Made by a program: the position numbers and the translations under genes
NCBI RefSeq assembly: GCF_905397395.1
Contig: NZ_CAJPVH010000017.1
Location: forward strand, 1-64,000
Reading direction: 5' to 3'
DNA length: 64,000 nt
From: Cupriavidus campinensis
Lineage (GTDB): Bacteria; Pseudomonadota; Gammaproteobacteria; Burkholderiales; Burkholderiaceae
Shown here: one piece after another, positions 35,281-44,358 of the stretch
Layout: every line of letters begins with the position of its first letter
Position numbering within the stretch: the stretch's first letter is position 1
Notes under the pieces: model-generated
Databases searched by the model: none
Told to the model about the DNA's origin: nothing
Seen by the model: the letters and a program-made list of their open reading frames with translations, nothing else

Positions 35281-35305
35281 ACGATTTTCAGCGGGTGCCG
35301 GGCCA

Positions 35306-36325
35306 TTATCCCGCCCGATAGACATCCAGCCGGTTATAGAGCGTCTTCAGGCTGATGCCAAGCGCCTTGGCGGCCTGTCGCTTGTCGCCGTCGAAGCGCG
35401 CCAGCGTGGCCAGGATAATCTCCCGCTGGGTATCGGCCAGGGTCGTTCCCACCCGCACGCTGACCACGCCATCGACGGTAGTGGGGCGCATCGGCTGGCT
35501 GGAGAGATTGGGATTGCCGATTTCCACGAGTTTATCGGCCAGAATATAGGCGCGATAAACGGAATTCTTGAGTTCGCGCACATTGCCGGGCCAGTCATAG
35601 CGCACCAGCCGCTCCAGCGTGCTGGCCGAAAATGCCTTCTCGGTCTGTTCCATGGCGTTGAATTCGGCCAGGAAATGCCGCGCCAGCGGGACGATGTCTT
35701 CGGTGCGTTCACGCAGCGGTGGAATATGGAGCGGGAAGACCGCCAGCCGGTACAGCAGGTCCTCGCGCAACTGGCCGTCGCGCACGGCTTCCATGGGGTC
35801 GCGGTTGGTGGCAGCCAGGATGCGGACGTCGCTCACCAGCAGGGTATCGCCGCCCACGCGGTGGAAGTTGCGGCTCTCCAGCACGCGCAGCAACTTGATC
35901 TGCATCTCCACCGGCATTTCGGTAACTTCGTCGAGGAACAGCGTACCGCCCTGAGCCTGCTCGAAGTAGCCGGCCTTCTGCTCCAGCGCGCCCGTGAAGC
36001 CGCCTTTCTCGTGCCCGAACAGCTCCGATTCGATCAGCGTGGGGGCGATGGCGCCGCAGTTCACCGCCACGAACGGGCCGCCGGCGCGGCTGCTGCGTTC
36101 ATGCACGGCCCGCGCCACCACTTCCTTGCCGCTGCCGCTCTCGCCCACGGCGAGCATCGTCACGTCCGTTGCCGCCACCCGGTTGAGCTGGGTGATCAGC
36201 CGCTGCATGGCTGGCGCGGTACTCTCCCAGAGCAGGGAAACCTGCCCGGGCGCGGCACGGCGGCCCGGCGCGCGCGGCGGGGGCGCCGAGGAACGTGCGG
36301 AAGGAAGCGTCGCGGTGGTTGACAC
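35306..36325 (-). CDS. Sigma-54-dependent activator without a sensory domain
   Basis: 339 residues. After about 30 Pro/Ala/Arg-rich residues comes the AAA+ domain with Walker A GESGSGKE, Walker B GGTLFLDE, and an R-finger region ([22 protein letters not shown]); the C-terminus is a Fis-type helix-turn-helix ending [18 protein letters not shown]. The sigma-54 contact loop reads GGFTGA instead of GAFTGA. There is no receiver, GAF or PAS domain, so activity may be controlled by expression level or a partner protein, as in PspF. Divergent from the activator at 36741, whose DNA-binding end (SLKTLYNRL) is nearly the same; they may share targets. Upstream of the glgE operon. Confidence 0.92.
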   Translation of the reverse strand: MSTTATLPSARSSAPPPRAPGRRAAPGQVSLLWESTAPAMQRLITQLNRVAATDVTMLAVGESGSGKEVVARAVHERSSRAGGPFVAVNCGAIAPTLIESELFGHEKGGFTGALEQKAGYFEQAQGGTLFLDEVTEMPVEMQIKLLRVLESRNFHRVGGDTLLVSDVRILAATNRDPMEAVRDGQLREDLLYRLAVFPLHIPPLRERTEDIVPLARHFLAEFNAMEQTEKAFSASTLERLVRYDWPGNVRELKNSVYRAYILADKLVEIGNPNLSSQPMRPTTVDGVVSVRVGTTLADTQREIILATLARFDGDKRQAAKALGISLKTLYNRLDVYRAG

Positions 36326-36740
36326 GGGTGGCAGTGTGGCCGCCTGCGCCCGCCATCCCAGGAAAGTGGGGGAAGGGGGCCGACGGCATCGGATTGGTCA
36401 TTGATGCTTTAATGCTAACTGGTCGCGTTACGGGTGGCTACCGCCCAAGGCCCCGTCGCGGAAAGGTCCGACACCTGTGTCAGACGGACACCGGCATATC
36501 GGCCAAGAGGCTGTGGCTAGACTTCAGCCTATCTTGCGGCCTGTGCCGCCCGTTGCACGGCGAGACCTTTGCCAACCTTAGCCAGACCTTTGCGAGACCT
36601 TTGCCAGGCGGTTTGTCATCGCGGCAGCGCCGCACAACCACTCCGCATCCACCGAATCGAAAGGCCAACGGGCCCATGAGAATCAGACTCCGGACCGATT
36701 TCCGACAGGAATCCCGCGCCAACGGACCCCAGCGCAGCCT
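36326..36740. promoter_or_regulatory. 415-bp divergent regulatory region between two sigma-54 activator genes
   Basis: No gene is supported here. The stretch contains an inverted repeat GACAC-CT-GTGTC (36470-36481) nested within GTCCG...CGGAC, three copies of a GAGACCTTTGC-like unit (36562-36607), an AT-rich patch (36400-36425) suited to a promoter for the minus gene, and one weak -24/-12 match (36558-36573). Autoregulation by one of the two activators is likely but unproven. Confidence 0.5.
36558..36573 (+). promoter_or_regulatory. Weak sigma-54 promoter candidate upstream of the 36741 regulator
   Basis: CGGCGAGACCTTTGCC has GG-N10-GC, GGC and a perfect TTGC, but the rest of the -24 block differs. 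It overlaps the first of three GAGACCTTTGC repeats, so it may instead be part of a regulator site. Confidence 0.3.
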
Positions 36741-38144
36741 ATGCCACACATCCTGATCGTAGACGACGACGAAAACGCTTGCGCGGCGCTGGCAGAAATT
36801 GTCGCGATCGAGGGGTTTTCCTCCGCCACCGCCGGCAACCTGCGCGAGGCGCGCCTCCAGATTGGCTGGCGCATGCCCGATGCGGTGCTGGCCGACCTGC
36901 GCCTGCCCGATGGCAGCGGCATGGAGCTGTTCGAGGAAGTGGGCTCGTCCGGCGTGGAAGTCATCCTGACCACCGGCTACGCCAGCGTGGAGAGCGCCGT
37001 GGAGGCGCTGCGCCTGGGCGCCACCGACTACCTCGTCAAGCCGATCAACGTCACGCGGCTCCAGACCGTCCTCAAGCGCATTGCCACTACCGGCGAGCTG
37101 AAGGCGGAAATCCATTCGCTGCGCGGCGAGTTGCGCCGCTACGGGCGCTTTGGCCGGCTGCTGGGCAGTTCCGAAGCCATGCAGGCGGTCTACGACCAAC
37201 TGAGCAAGGTTGGCCCGACCGAGGCCACCGTGCTGCTGATTGGCGAGAGCGGCACGGGCAAGGAACTGGCGGCGCAGACCGTGCACGAGCTGTCCGCGCG
37301 CCGGCGCCAGCCGTTCCTGGCCGTGAACTGCGGCGCGATCTCGCCCACGCTGATCGAAACCGAGATGTTCGGCCATGAGCGCGGCAGCTTCACCGGCGCC
37401 GATCGCCAGCACAAGGGCTATTTCGAACGCGCCGACGGCGGCACGCTGTTCCTGGACGAAATTACCGAGATGCCGCTGGAGCTGCAGGTAAAGCTGCTGC
37501 GCGTGCTCGAGACCGGCACCTTCATGCGCGTGGGCACCAACCGCGAGCAGCACGCCGATGTGCGCGTGCTGGCCGCCACCAACCGCAACCCCGAGGAAGC
37601 CGTGGCCGAGGGCAAGCTGCGCGCCGACCTGTACCACCGGCTCAACGTGTTTCCGATCGAGCTGCCGCCGCTGCGCGCGCGCGGCGACGACGTGGTGCAG
37701 ATCGCCAACACCATGCTGGAACAGCTGAACGGCGAGCAGGGCACCCAGCGGCGCTTTTCGGCGAGTGTGCTGGAGAGCCTGCGCATGCACGCCTGGCCCG
37801 GCAATGTGCGCGAGCTGCGCAACTTCGTGCAGCGCGCCTACATCATGGCCGACCAGGATGTGATTACCGAGGTACAGATTCCGCTGCAAGTGGCGGCGGC
37901 GCCCTCGGCCGGCACGGCGGTTGTGTCGGTGCCGGTGGGCATGTCCCTGGCCGAGGCGGACCGCCAGCTGATCTTCGCCACGCTGGAGCAGTGCTCGGGC
38001 GTGAAGAAGCACGCGGCGGAGATTCTGGGTATCAGTTTGAAGACTTTGTACAACCGGCTGGAAGACTATGCCGCCAAGGGCGAACTGCCCGAATGGCTGC
38101 GCGCGTCCCGTAATGGCGACTCCGGCCCGCCCGCTGCCTCGTAA
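36741..38144 (+). CDS. NtrC-family response regulator (REC, AAA+, HTH)
   Basis: 467 residues. The receiver (1-125) is intact: acidic VDDDE, phospho-Asp in [12 protein letters not shown], Thr in LTTG and Lys in LVKPI. The AAA+ domain has GESGTGKE, a GSFTGA contact loop (usual GAFTGA), GGTLFLDE and [22 protein letters not shown]; the Fis-type HTH ends [15 protein letters not shown]. It activates transcription from sigma-54 promoters when phosphorylated. A degenerate histidine-kinase-like gene follows on the same strand 127 bp later. The window has many -24/-12 promoter matches, so it is the prime candidate for their activator. The ATG at 36741 has only a weak ribosome site. Confidence 0.93.
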   Translation: MPHILIVDDDENACAALAEIVAIEGFSSATAGNLREARLQIGWRMPDAVLADLRLPDGSGMELFEEVGSSGVEVILTTGYASVESAVEALRLGATDYLVKPINVTRLQTVLKRIATTGELKAEIHSLRGELRRYGRFGRLLGSSEAMQAVYDQLSKVGPTEATVLLIGESGTGKELAAQTVHELSARRRQPFLAVNCGAISPTLIETEMFGHERGSFTGADRQHKGYFERADGGTLFLDEITEMPLELQVKLLRVLETGTFMRVGTNREQHADVRVLAATNRNPEEAVAEGKLRADLYHRLNVFPIELPPLRARGDDVVQIANTMLEQLNGEQGTQRRFSASVLESLRMHAWPGNVRELRNFVQRAYIMADQDVITEVQIPLQVAAAPSAGTAVVSVPVGMSLAEADRQLIFATLEQCSGVKKHAAEILGISLKTLYNRLEDYAAKGELPEWLRASRNGDSGPPAAS

Positions 38145-38271
38145 GGGCGGGCGCTGGCAGGGTGGTGACAGGAAATCCGCAGCGCCGGGCTTGCCGGTGC
38201 ATGGTTCTTGCATGAAGACCGCTTTGGCGGATTCCTTTCGATTGACACGCTCTGACTGAGCTGACCTGAAG

Positions 38272-39084
38272 ATGGCCATGGCCGACGCACCCAGCCCCAC
38301 TCCACAACCCTCGCACGACCGCGCCGCCGGGGACCTCGCGTTCCCGGCCGTGCGCAGTATCGCCGAGGTGGCCGCGCTGATCGAGCAGGCGTCCCATGAT
38401 TTGCGCTCGTCACTGAACGCGATCCAGAGCTGGGGCTACGTGCTGGACCGCTCCATCGACACCCCGGCAGCCCCGGCGCAGCGCGCGCTCGACGGCATCC
38501 GTTCCGGCATGCAGCAGCAGCTGGCGCTGATCGAGGAAATGGAGGAGGCCGTGCGCCTGCTGGCCGACGAGCGCAAGCCGGAATGGGAAACCACGGACCT
38601 GCGCGCGGCCGCGGAGGAAGCCATGGCGGACAAGCGCGCGGCGGCCGAAGCACGCGGCGTGATCCTGGCCTCGCTGGAATGCCAGAGCCCGGGCGGGGCG
38701 GACTTCTGCGTGCAGGGCGACGGGCTGCGCCTGGCGCCGCTGCTGCGGCATCTGCTGATCCATTGCATCTGGCGCGCGCCGGCCGGCGGATCGGTGCGTG
38801 TGCACCTGGTGGCCGAGGCCGACTACGTGAAATTCCGCATCTCCGAGAGCCCGCCGCTGGACCGCTCGCGCGGGGCCTCCCGGCTGGCGGTGCTGACCGA
38901 CTTCTTCGGGCGCAGCGTGGCCGAAGCCGGTGCCCACTCGCCCCGGCAGAGCACGGCGCTGCTGCTCACGCGGCGCATGGTGGAACTGCAGGGCGCCCAG
39001 CTGACTGCCGAGAACGATAACTGCGACGCCGACAACGTCAGCGTCTGCATCGCCGTGCGCATTCCGCGCCGGCCGGCCGTCTGA
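38272..39084 (+). CDS. Degenerate sensor-histidine-kinase-like protein
   Basis: 270 residues, soluble. A helical pair with the phospho-His motif SHDLRSSLNAIQSWGYVLDR (about 41-60) matches the HisKA dimerisation domain. The following ATPase-like part keeps the overall pattern (LRLAPLLRHLLIHCIWRAPAGGSVRVH, then LLLTRRMVELQGAQL), but the N-box Asn is replaced (LLIHCIW instead of LLSNAIK) and the DxGxG box reads ISESPPLD. ATP binding is therefore doubtful. It could be a phosphatase or phosphotransfer partner for the regulator encoded upstream. A 127-bp gap separates the two genes. A second ATG at 38278 is possible. Confidence 0.7.
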   Translation: MAMADAPSPTPQPSHDRAAGDLAFPAVRSIAEVAALIEQASHDLRSSLNAIQSWGYVLDRSIDTPAAPAQRALDGIRSGMQQQLALIEEMEEAVRLLADERKPEWETTDLRAAAEEAMADKRAAAEARGVILASLECQSPGGADFCVQGDGLRLAPLLRHLLIHCIWRAPAGGSVRVHLVAEADYVKFRISESPPLDRSRGASRLAVLTDFFGRSVAEAGAHSPRQSTALLLTRRMVELQGAQLTAENDNCDADNVSVCIAVRIPRRPAV

Positions 39085-39237
39085 CCCTTAGTCGTTCTGC
39101 CGCTCTGCCGCATTCCGGCATTTTTTACCGCATCCAGCACAATCTGCACCCATCCGCCCCCTTTCCGCCGCCTGAAAAAGCGGCGGCAATGACGCCTGGC
39201 GCGCGCTGGCCGCAGCCCTTTCAGGTGACCCACCCGC

Positions 39238-39253
39238 TGGCCCAGCGTTTGCA
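39238..39253 (+). promoter_or_regulatory. Sigma-54 promoter of the 39316 gene
   Basis: TGGCCCAGCGTTTGCA: 10-nt spacing, perfect TTGCA -12 block, two changes in the -24 block. The predicted start near 39264 gives a leader of about 52 nt. Confidence 0.7.
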
Positions 39254-39279
39254 TGGTTATCCGTGGAGCCCCGCCATGA

Positions 39280-39735
<456 letters not shown>

Positions 39736-39739
39736 CCTG

Positions 39740-39784
39740 AATCACAAGCGGCCCCCTGCCTTTGGGGTGGCCGCTTGTGATTCT
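39740..39784 (+). terminator. Strong intergenic hairpin terminator
   Basis: A perfect 14-bp inverted repeat, AATCACAAGCGGCC (39740-39753) and GGCCGCTTGTGATT (39769-39782), with a 15-nt loop. It ends in TT followed by CTT, just after the stop of the Lys-rich gene. Confidence 0.8.
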
Positions 39785-39837
39785 TCGTGCGCCCTGGCAC
39801 ATCTGTACCGCATCAACGCTTTGAACGGAGCATCCGT

Positions 39838-40461
39838 ATGTCTACGATCATCGCAGGACGATTCGATACGTTTGACCACGCAGAGACCGCCGCCGCCCGC
39901 TTGCGGGCCAAGGGGGTGAGCGAGCAGGACCTCAGTCTGTTCTATGTGAACCCGGCCGGCCAGCATGCCACGTACCCGATCGGGGGCGACCAGGCGGTGG
40001 ACCCGGCGGCCCGACAGTCCGGCAAGGGTGCCGGACGGGGCCTGATGATTGGCGCGGCGCTGGGCGCGGCCGTGGGGATCTGCCTGGCCGCCGCCGTGCG
40101 CGCGTGGTTCGCCACGCCGCCGCAGCCCTGGGTGATCGTGCTGACGCTGGCGATTGCCACGGGCGTGGGCGCCTATGGCGGGTCGCTGATGGGTGCGCTG
40201 TCGATGACGAGCGCCGGCAAGCGCGATCCGCGCACCGGCGAGGTTCGCATGCGGCACGCCGGCGTGCTGCTGGCCGCGCACGTCTCGCCGGATAACACGG
40301 CGCTGGTGGCCAACGAATTGCGGCAGGGCGGCGCGGCAGACGTCGAGCGTGCCGAAGGCCAGTGGCGCGATGGCCGCTGGGAAGATTTCGATCCGTTGGC
40401 GCCGCCGGTGCCGGCGGGTCCGTTGGTCGGGGAAGATTCAGCTCGCGCGCGGCAGCAGTAG
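39838..40461 (+). CDS. Membrane protein with glycine-zipper-like segments, 'AGRF' family
   Basis: 207 residues. It starts MSTIIAGRFDTFDHAETAAARL, followed by a short ferredoxin-like fold pattern, two hydrophobic Gly/Ala-rich segments (about 64-85 and 97-120) and a second copy-like half with GVLLAAHV and AADVERAEGQWRDGRWEDFDPL. The N-terminal and C-terminal parts match the protein at 48740-49222 clearly, but that protein lacks the two membrane segments. GGAG lies 7 nt before the ATG at 39838. Function unknown; the repeated half pattern resembles proteins that sense or bind small ligands at the membrane. Confidence 0.8.
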   Translation: MSTIIAGRFDTFDHAETAAARLRAKGVSEQDLSLFYVNPAGQHATYPIGGDQAVDPAARQSGKGAGRGLMIGAALGAAVGICLAAAVRAWFATPPQPWVIVLTLAIATGVGAYGGSLMGALSMTSAGKRDPRTGEVRMRHAGVLLAAHVSPDNTALVANELRQGGAADVERAEGQWRDGRWEDFDPLAPPVPAGPLVGEDSARARQQ

Positions 40462-40532
40462 TAGGCGTAGGCGTAGGCACCGCGCGGTTTTTTTATCACC
40501 ATGCCTTTCACCCCTTCACAAGAGGAGCAGCC

Positions 40533-41012
40533 ATGCATCGCATAGACAACACGCCAGAACCGCCCGGCATGCCGCCCAGCGGGCCCGGAGCGAAGGGCGC
40601 AGCCATCATCGGCGGGGCGGAGCAGCACAGTGCCGGCCCGGGACCGTTCGTGATGGCGTCCGATACGCTCGAGGGCAACAAGGTGGTGGACCCTTCGGGC
40701 GAGGAGATCGGCACCATCGACCACATCATGCTCGACGTGCTGGGCGGCCGCATCGCCTATGCGGTGCTGGCGATGGGCGGCTTCCTCGGCATTGGCGAGA
40801 AACTGCACGCCCTGCCGTGGTCGGCGCTGACGCTGGACACGCGGCGCAAGTGCTTCGTGCTGGGCGTGGAGCGCGAACGCATCAAGGCGGCGCCGGGTTT
40901 CGACAAGGAGCACTGGCCGACCATGGCGAACTCGCAGTGGGCCACCACGATCCACGAGTACTACGGCATTTCGCCGTACTGGGAGAAGGATCGGTACGAT
41001 CCGTGGGCTTGA
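40533..41012 (+). CDS. PRC-barrel domain protein
   Basis: 159 residues. A disordered Pro/Gly start (about 1-40) precedes a PRC-barrel (about 42-115: ASDTLEGNKVVDPSGEEIGTIDHIMLDVLGGRIAY, split, then VPWSALTLD-like). The C-terminal part has EHWPTMANSQWATTIHEYYG, often seen in stress-associated PRC-barrel proteins. Such proteins act as small adaptors or RNA/protein binders; exact role unknown. AGGAG is 4 nt before the ATG. No -24/-12 element lies in the short gap to the upstream gene, so it may share its transcript. Followed by a strong terminator. Confidence 0.88.
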   Translation: MHRIDNTPEPPGMPPSGPGAKGAAIIGGAEQHSAGPGPFVMASDTLEGNKVVDPSGEEIGTIDHIMLDVLGGRIAYAVLAMGGFLGIGEKLHALPWSALTLDTRRKCFVLGVERERIKAAPGFDKEHWPTMANSQWATTIHEYYGISPYWEKDRYDPWA

Positions 41013-41029
41013 GGCCCAATCGAACAAAG

Positions 41030-41054
41030 CCGGCGCCCGAGGGCGCCGGTTTTT
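41030..41054 (+). terminator. Rho-independent terminator of the PRC-barrel gene
   Basis: CCGGCGCCC-GA-GGGCGCCGG followed by TTTTT. Confidence 0.92.
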
Positions 41055-41094
41055 CGTTGCGCGGAGGAGGGGCTCAGACCGGCTCAGACCGGCT

Positions 41095-41445
41095 TCAGAC
41101 CTTGTGGTTGACCTGCCCCGAGGGTTTGCTCGACGGATCGGCGCGCATGCCGCTGGCCGCAGGCTGTCCGGCCGGCTCCGGGGGCGGCGGTACCCGCGTG
41201 CTGAGCTGGTTCGACACACCGAGAATGCCCGGTGGCGTGGCGGCGGCTTTCTCAAGCCGTTGCGACAGGTCGATGTCCTCCACGCGGCCCGTGAGCGTGA
41301 CGCGCCGGTCTACCACGTGCACGGCCACGCCATCGGGCATGTCGCCGCCGCACGCTTCGGCGATGCATGTGCCCACGCGTTCGCGCAGCAATTCGTCGTC
41401 TTCGTCTGGACTGGTCCGGGCGGTGTCCTGGGTTTCGGTCTGCAT
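41095..41445 (-). CDS. BON-domain protein without a signal peptide
   Basis: 116 residues. An acidic start (MQTETQDTARTSPDEDD) leads into one BON domain (about 20-85) with RERVGTCIAEACGG, VAVHVVDRRVTLTGRVEDI and ILGVSNQLS, then a Pro-rich tail. No export signal, so it is probably cytoplasmic. AAGGA lies 6 nt before the ATG at 41445; a longer reading to 41535 adds Cys/Arg-rich residues and lacks a ribosome site. It has a good sigma-54 promoter 47-62 nt upstream. Three BON proteins occur in this window, all with such promoters. Confidence 0.85.
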   Translation of the reverse strand: MQTETQDTARTSPDEDDELLRERVGTCIAEACGGDMPDGVAVHVVDRRVTLTGRVEDIDLSQRLEKAAATPPGILGVSNQLSTRVPPPPEPAGQPAASGMRADPSSKPSGQVNHKV

Positions 41446-41491
41446 AGCGCTTCCTTTCACTGGGTAACAAGAGTCCTGCATGGGCGTGCGA

Positions 41492-41507
41492 CGCAATCGG
41501 CATGCCT
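41492..41507 (-). promoter_or_regulatory. Sigma-54 promoter of the BON gene at 41095-41445
   Basis: The minus strand reads AGGCATGCCGATTGCG: GGCA, G and TTGC match, with 10-nt spacing. The predicted start near 41481 gives a leader of about 36 nt. Confidence 0.65.
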
Positions 41508-41662
41508 GCGGCGCCGCATCGGAGGCGCCGCCCAAGCCGGCGCTGTCTTGTAAAAACGACGCGTCACAACGCGCTGACAGCCTTGTAGGACACCGCCGCC
41601 TGATCGGGCCACGGTCCGCTCTCTACAATGTAGGCAGTCATGTGTTTCCGCAGGAGCCTTTC

Positions 41663-42163
41663 ATGAAGCAGCACCGGATCATGCATCTGTTCGATCACTT
41701 CGCCGGCGCCGCTACGCGCCATGCGGGCTCGCCGGCGGCCTTCGTGCTGGCTCTGCTGGTGGTAGTGATCTGGGCCGTGACCGGCCCGATCTTCGGCTAT
41801 TCGGAGACCTGGCAGCTGGTCATCAACACCGGCACCACGATCATCACCTTCCTGATGGTGTTCCTGATCCAGCAGAGTCAGAACAAGGACTCGATGGCGG
41901 TACACCTGAAGCTGAACGAGTTGCTGGCGTCGAGCAAGCCGGCGAGCAACCATCTGATCTCGATCGAGGAACTCGACGAGGACGAGTTGCGGCAACTGGT
42001 GCTGTTCTATCGCCATCTGGCCGAGTTGGCGGACCGGGAGGGTGGGGTGAAGTGCAGCCACTCCCTGGACGACGCCAACGAAAACCACGCCGCGAAACGG
42101 CGCGCGCGGCACGCGGCACGTGAATCGGGTGCCGCCCACGCCGATGCCGAGCCCGCCACCTAG
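41663..42163 (+). CDS. Low-affinity iron permease-like small membrane protein
   Basis: 166 residues. Two transmembrane helices (about 24-45 and 53-72) carry AFVLALLVVVIWAVTGPIFGYS and TTIITFLMVFLIQQSQNKD, followed by KLNELLASSKPASNHLISIEELDEDEL, the pattern of the low-affinity iron permease (PF04120) family. Despite the family name, transport by the short bacterial members is not established. A charged, Ala/His-rich tail ends the protein. AGGAG is 6 nt before the ATG. A TACAAT hexamer at 41624-41629 could be a -10 box. Confidence 0.85.
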   Translation: MKQHRIMHLFDHFAGAATRHAGSPAAFVLALLVVVIWAVTGPIFGYSETWQLVINTGTTIITFLMVFLIQQSQNKDSMAVHLKLNELLASSKPASNHLISIEELDEDELRQLVLFYRHLAELADREGGVKCSHSLDDANENHAAKRRARHAARESGAAHADAEPAT

Positions 42164-42218
42164 CTGGCATGGATCTGGCTCCACATTCCTGGCACGTCTG
42201 TTCCCTGAGGAGACCATT

Positions 42219-43406
42219 TTGGCCACCCCGGCAACTCCGAATCCAGCAGTTTCGACGACATCCTCCGAGCCGGCGCCGCTGGCCCAGCCACGCGAGGTGC
42301 GCGTAGTGGTCTATGGGCGCGCCGATTGCGACGACCCGGCTAGCCATCCGGGCACCACGCTGCGGAACATCGCGGAGCGCGTGGCGGCACTGGCTGGCTT
42401 CCGCTACGCGGGCAGCTACGACGCCGTGACCCACGGCGCCGCGACGGACCGCCTCTACTTCGTGCCCGCCGACACGCTGACCGGCATCGACAGCGCGCAC
42501 CAGCTCGGCATCGCCAGCCTGCACGACCTGCTCGGTGGCGTGGTGCCGCACGATTTCGTTGGCACGAAGGCGATTTCCCACGGGTTGGTTGCGCCCGATG
42601 CCAGGGCCCCGGAGGGCTGGAGCCAAGACTTCGGCGCGCGCATCGAGCCGTACGTCTTGCCGGGCTACACCGCGTTCTCGGTGGAGGATGCGCGGCGGGC
42701 CGGGCAGGCCATGCTGGGCGGGGGCAAGGTTCGCGTGAAGGAGCCGCGCGGCATCGGCGGACTCGGCCAGCAGGTGGTGGCGAACGCCGCCGAACTCGAC
42801 GCCGCACTGGCGGCGCTGGACGCCCGGCAGATCGAGCGCGAAGGGCTGGTGCTCGAACGCAACCTCGAGGACGTGACCACCTTCAGCGTCGGGCAAGTGG
42901 AAGTGGGGGACCTGCGCGCGAGCTATTGCGGCACCCAGGGCCTCACCCGCAACCACGCCGGCGAACTGGTCTATGGCGGCTCCACGTTGCGCGTGGTGCG
43001 GGGCTCGCTGGAAGACCTGTGCGCGCATCCGATCGAGGCGCATCTGCGCGAGGCCGTGCAGGCCGCGCTGGCCTATCACGCCGCCGCGGTGGCGTGCTAT
43101 CCGGGCACGATGGTCTCCCGCTGCAACTACGACGTGGCGATGGGCACCGACAACGGCCGGCAGCGGCTGGGCGTGCTCGAACAGTCCTGGCGCGTGGGCG
43201 GCGCCACCGGGGCCGAACTGGCCGCGCTGGCGGCGTTCCAGGCCGACCCCCAATGCGTGAGGGCCACCGCCAGCACGCGCGAGATCTATGGCACCGACGT
43301 ACCCGTGCCGCCCGGCGCGGACGTCTATTACCAGGGAGAAGACCGCAACGTCGGCCCGTTGACGAAGTATGCAATTCTGGAGTCCAGTTCTGATGGCCAC
43401 ACATGA
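42219..43406 (+). CDS. DUF3182-type, ATP-grasp-like protein
   Basis: About 395 residues. The middle and C-terminal halves look like an ATP-grasp enzyme: a Lys followed by a glycine-rich loop (VRVKEPRGIGGLGQQVV), a Glu-containing strand (GLVLERNLED), and a late motif (SRCNYDVAMG, then GVLEQSWRVGGATGAE) that could hold the metal-binding residues. I recognise the family as DUF3182, whose reaction is not known. ATP-grasp enzymes join a carboxylate to an amine or thiol through an acyl-phosphate. Start: TTG at 42219 with GAGGAG 6 nt upstream; no ATG fits. Its 3' end overlaps the hydrolase gene by 14 bp, so the two act together. Confidence 0.75.
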   Translation: MATPATPNPAVSTTSSEPAPLAQPREVRVVVYGRADCDDPASHPGTTLRNIAERVAALAGFRYAGSYDAVTHGAATDRLYFVPADTLTGIDSAHQLGIASLHDLLGGVVPHDFVGTKAISHGLVAPDARAPEGWSQDFGARIEPYVLPGYTAFSVEDARRAGQAMLGGGKVRVKEPRGIGGLGQQVVANAAELDAALAALDARQIEREGLVLERNLEDVTTFSVGQVEVGDLRASYCGTQGLTRNHAGELVYGGSTLRVVRGSLEDLCAHPIEAHLREAVQAALAYHAAAVACYPGTMVSRCNYDVAMGTDNGRQRLGVLEQSWRVGGATGAELAALAAFQADPQCVRATASTREIYGTDVPVPPGADVYYQGEDRNVGPLTKYAILESSSDGHT

Positions 43407-44358
43407 GGAATCGTTACAGATCCATACCGATGGCGGCACCATCGCCGGCACGCTGATCACGCCGGCCACCAAGCTCCCCGGCGTGTTGTTCGTGCACGGG
43501 TGGGGCGGCAGCCAGCAGCAATACCTGGCGCGCGCGCGCGAGGTGGCCGGTCTGGGCTGCGTCTGCATGACTTTCGACCTGACCGGTCACGCCGGTACCG
43601 CCGCGCAATACGAAACCGTCAGCCGCATGCGCAACCTGGCCGATGTGCTGGCTGCCTATGACGTGCTGGTGCGGCACCCCGAGGTAGACCGCAATGCCAT
43701 CGCCGTGGTGGGCAGCAGTTACGGCGGCTACCTTGCCGCCGTACTCTGCGAACTGCGCCCGGTGCGCTGGCTGGCCCTGCGCGCCCCGGCGCTCTACATG
43801 GATAGCGGATGGGAGTCGCCCAAGCGGCAGCTGCACCACGACCAGGATCTGGTGGCCTACCGGCGCAAGGTGGTGGCCCCCGATACCAACCGGGCGCTGC
43901 GCGCCTGCACCAACTTCAAAGGCGATGTGCTGGTGGTGGAATCCCAGCATGACAACATCGTGCCCCACGCGGCGGTACTCAGCTACGTGGACGCCTGCTG
44001 CGAGGCCTGGTCGATCACTTACCGGATACTGAAAGGCGCCGACCACGGTCTTTCGACGGAAGACCACCAGCGCGCCTACGGCAAGCTGCTGGTGGGATGG
44101 CTGCGCGAGATGGTGACCGAAGCGCGTACCGGCCCGGCGGTGGCGCCGCCCCGGCCGAGTGCATCCTCCACCGTCAAGGCGACGTCGACCCCATCCCCCG
44201 AATTCACGGTAGCGCGGCAAAAGCCACCCCCGCCGCGGGCCGATGCCGGCCTGGCACCCGATGAGGACGACAACGAGACCGCCGTGGCGGCTGGCGATGC
44301 CGATGACGAGAACGATCCGCAGGTGATTGCGGCGTCGGCGCCATCGACCCGCAAGTAG
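43393..44358 (+). CDS. Alpha/beta hydrolase paired with the DUF3182 protein
   Basis: 321 residues. The fold is clear: oxyanion-hole strand GVLFVHGWGGSQQQY near residue 30, nucleophile Ser in VVGSSYGGYLAA near 115, acid Asp in VVESQHDNIVPH and catalytic His in GADHGLS. It resembles dienelactone-hydrolase/peptidase-like enzymes that cut ester, thioester or amide bonds. A tail of about 80 residues is rich in Pro, then Asp and Glu, and is probably disordered. It overlaps the ATP-grasp-like gene by 14 bp. Together they look like a make-and-cleave pair acting on one unknown metabolite or modification. Confidence 0.85.
   Translation: MATHEESLQIHTDGGTIAGTLITPATKLPGVLFVHGWGGSQQQYLARAREVAGLGCVCMTFDLTGHAGTAAQYETVSRMRNLADVLAAYDVLVRHPEVDRNAIAVVGSSYGGYLAAVLCELRPVRWLALRAPALYMDSGWESPKRQLHHDQDLVAYRRKVVAPDTNRALRACTNFKGDVLVVESQHDNIVPHAAVLSYVDACCEAWSITYRILKGADHGLSTEDHQRAYGKLLVGWLREMVTEARTGPAVAPPRPSASSTVKATSTPSPEFTVARQKPPPPRADAGLAPDEDDNETAVAAGDADDENDPQVIAASAPSTRK

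Noticed and set aside
39795..39810. TGGCACATCTGTACCG upstream of the 39838 gene
   Set aside because: TGGCAC is exact but the -12 block has CC instead of GC, so spacing and core do not fit sigma-54.
41071..41101. Three GGCTCAGACC-like direct repeats after the PRC-barrel gene
   Set aside because: They cover the end of the BON coding region and its 3' flank; short, and no function suggested by position.
42190..42205. TGGCACGTCTGTTCCC, a perfect -24 block before the DUF3182 gene
   Set aside because: The -12 GC is replaced by CC, and the predicted start would fall after the ribosome site, at the TTG start codon itself.
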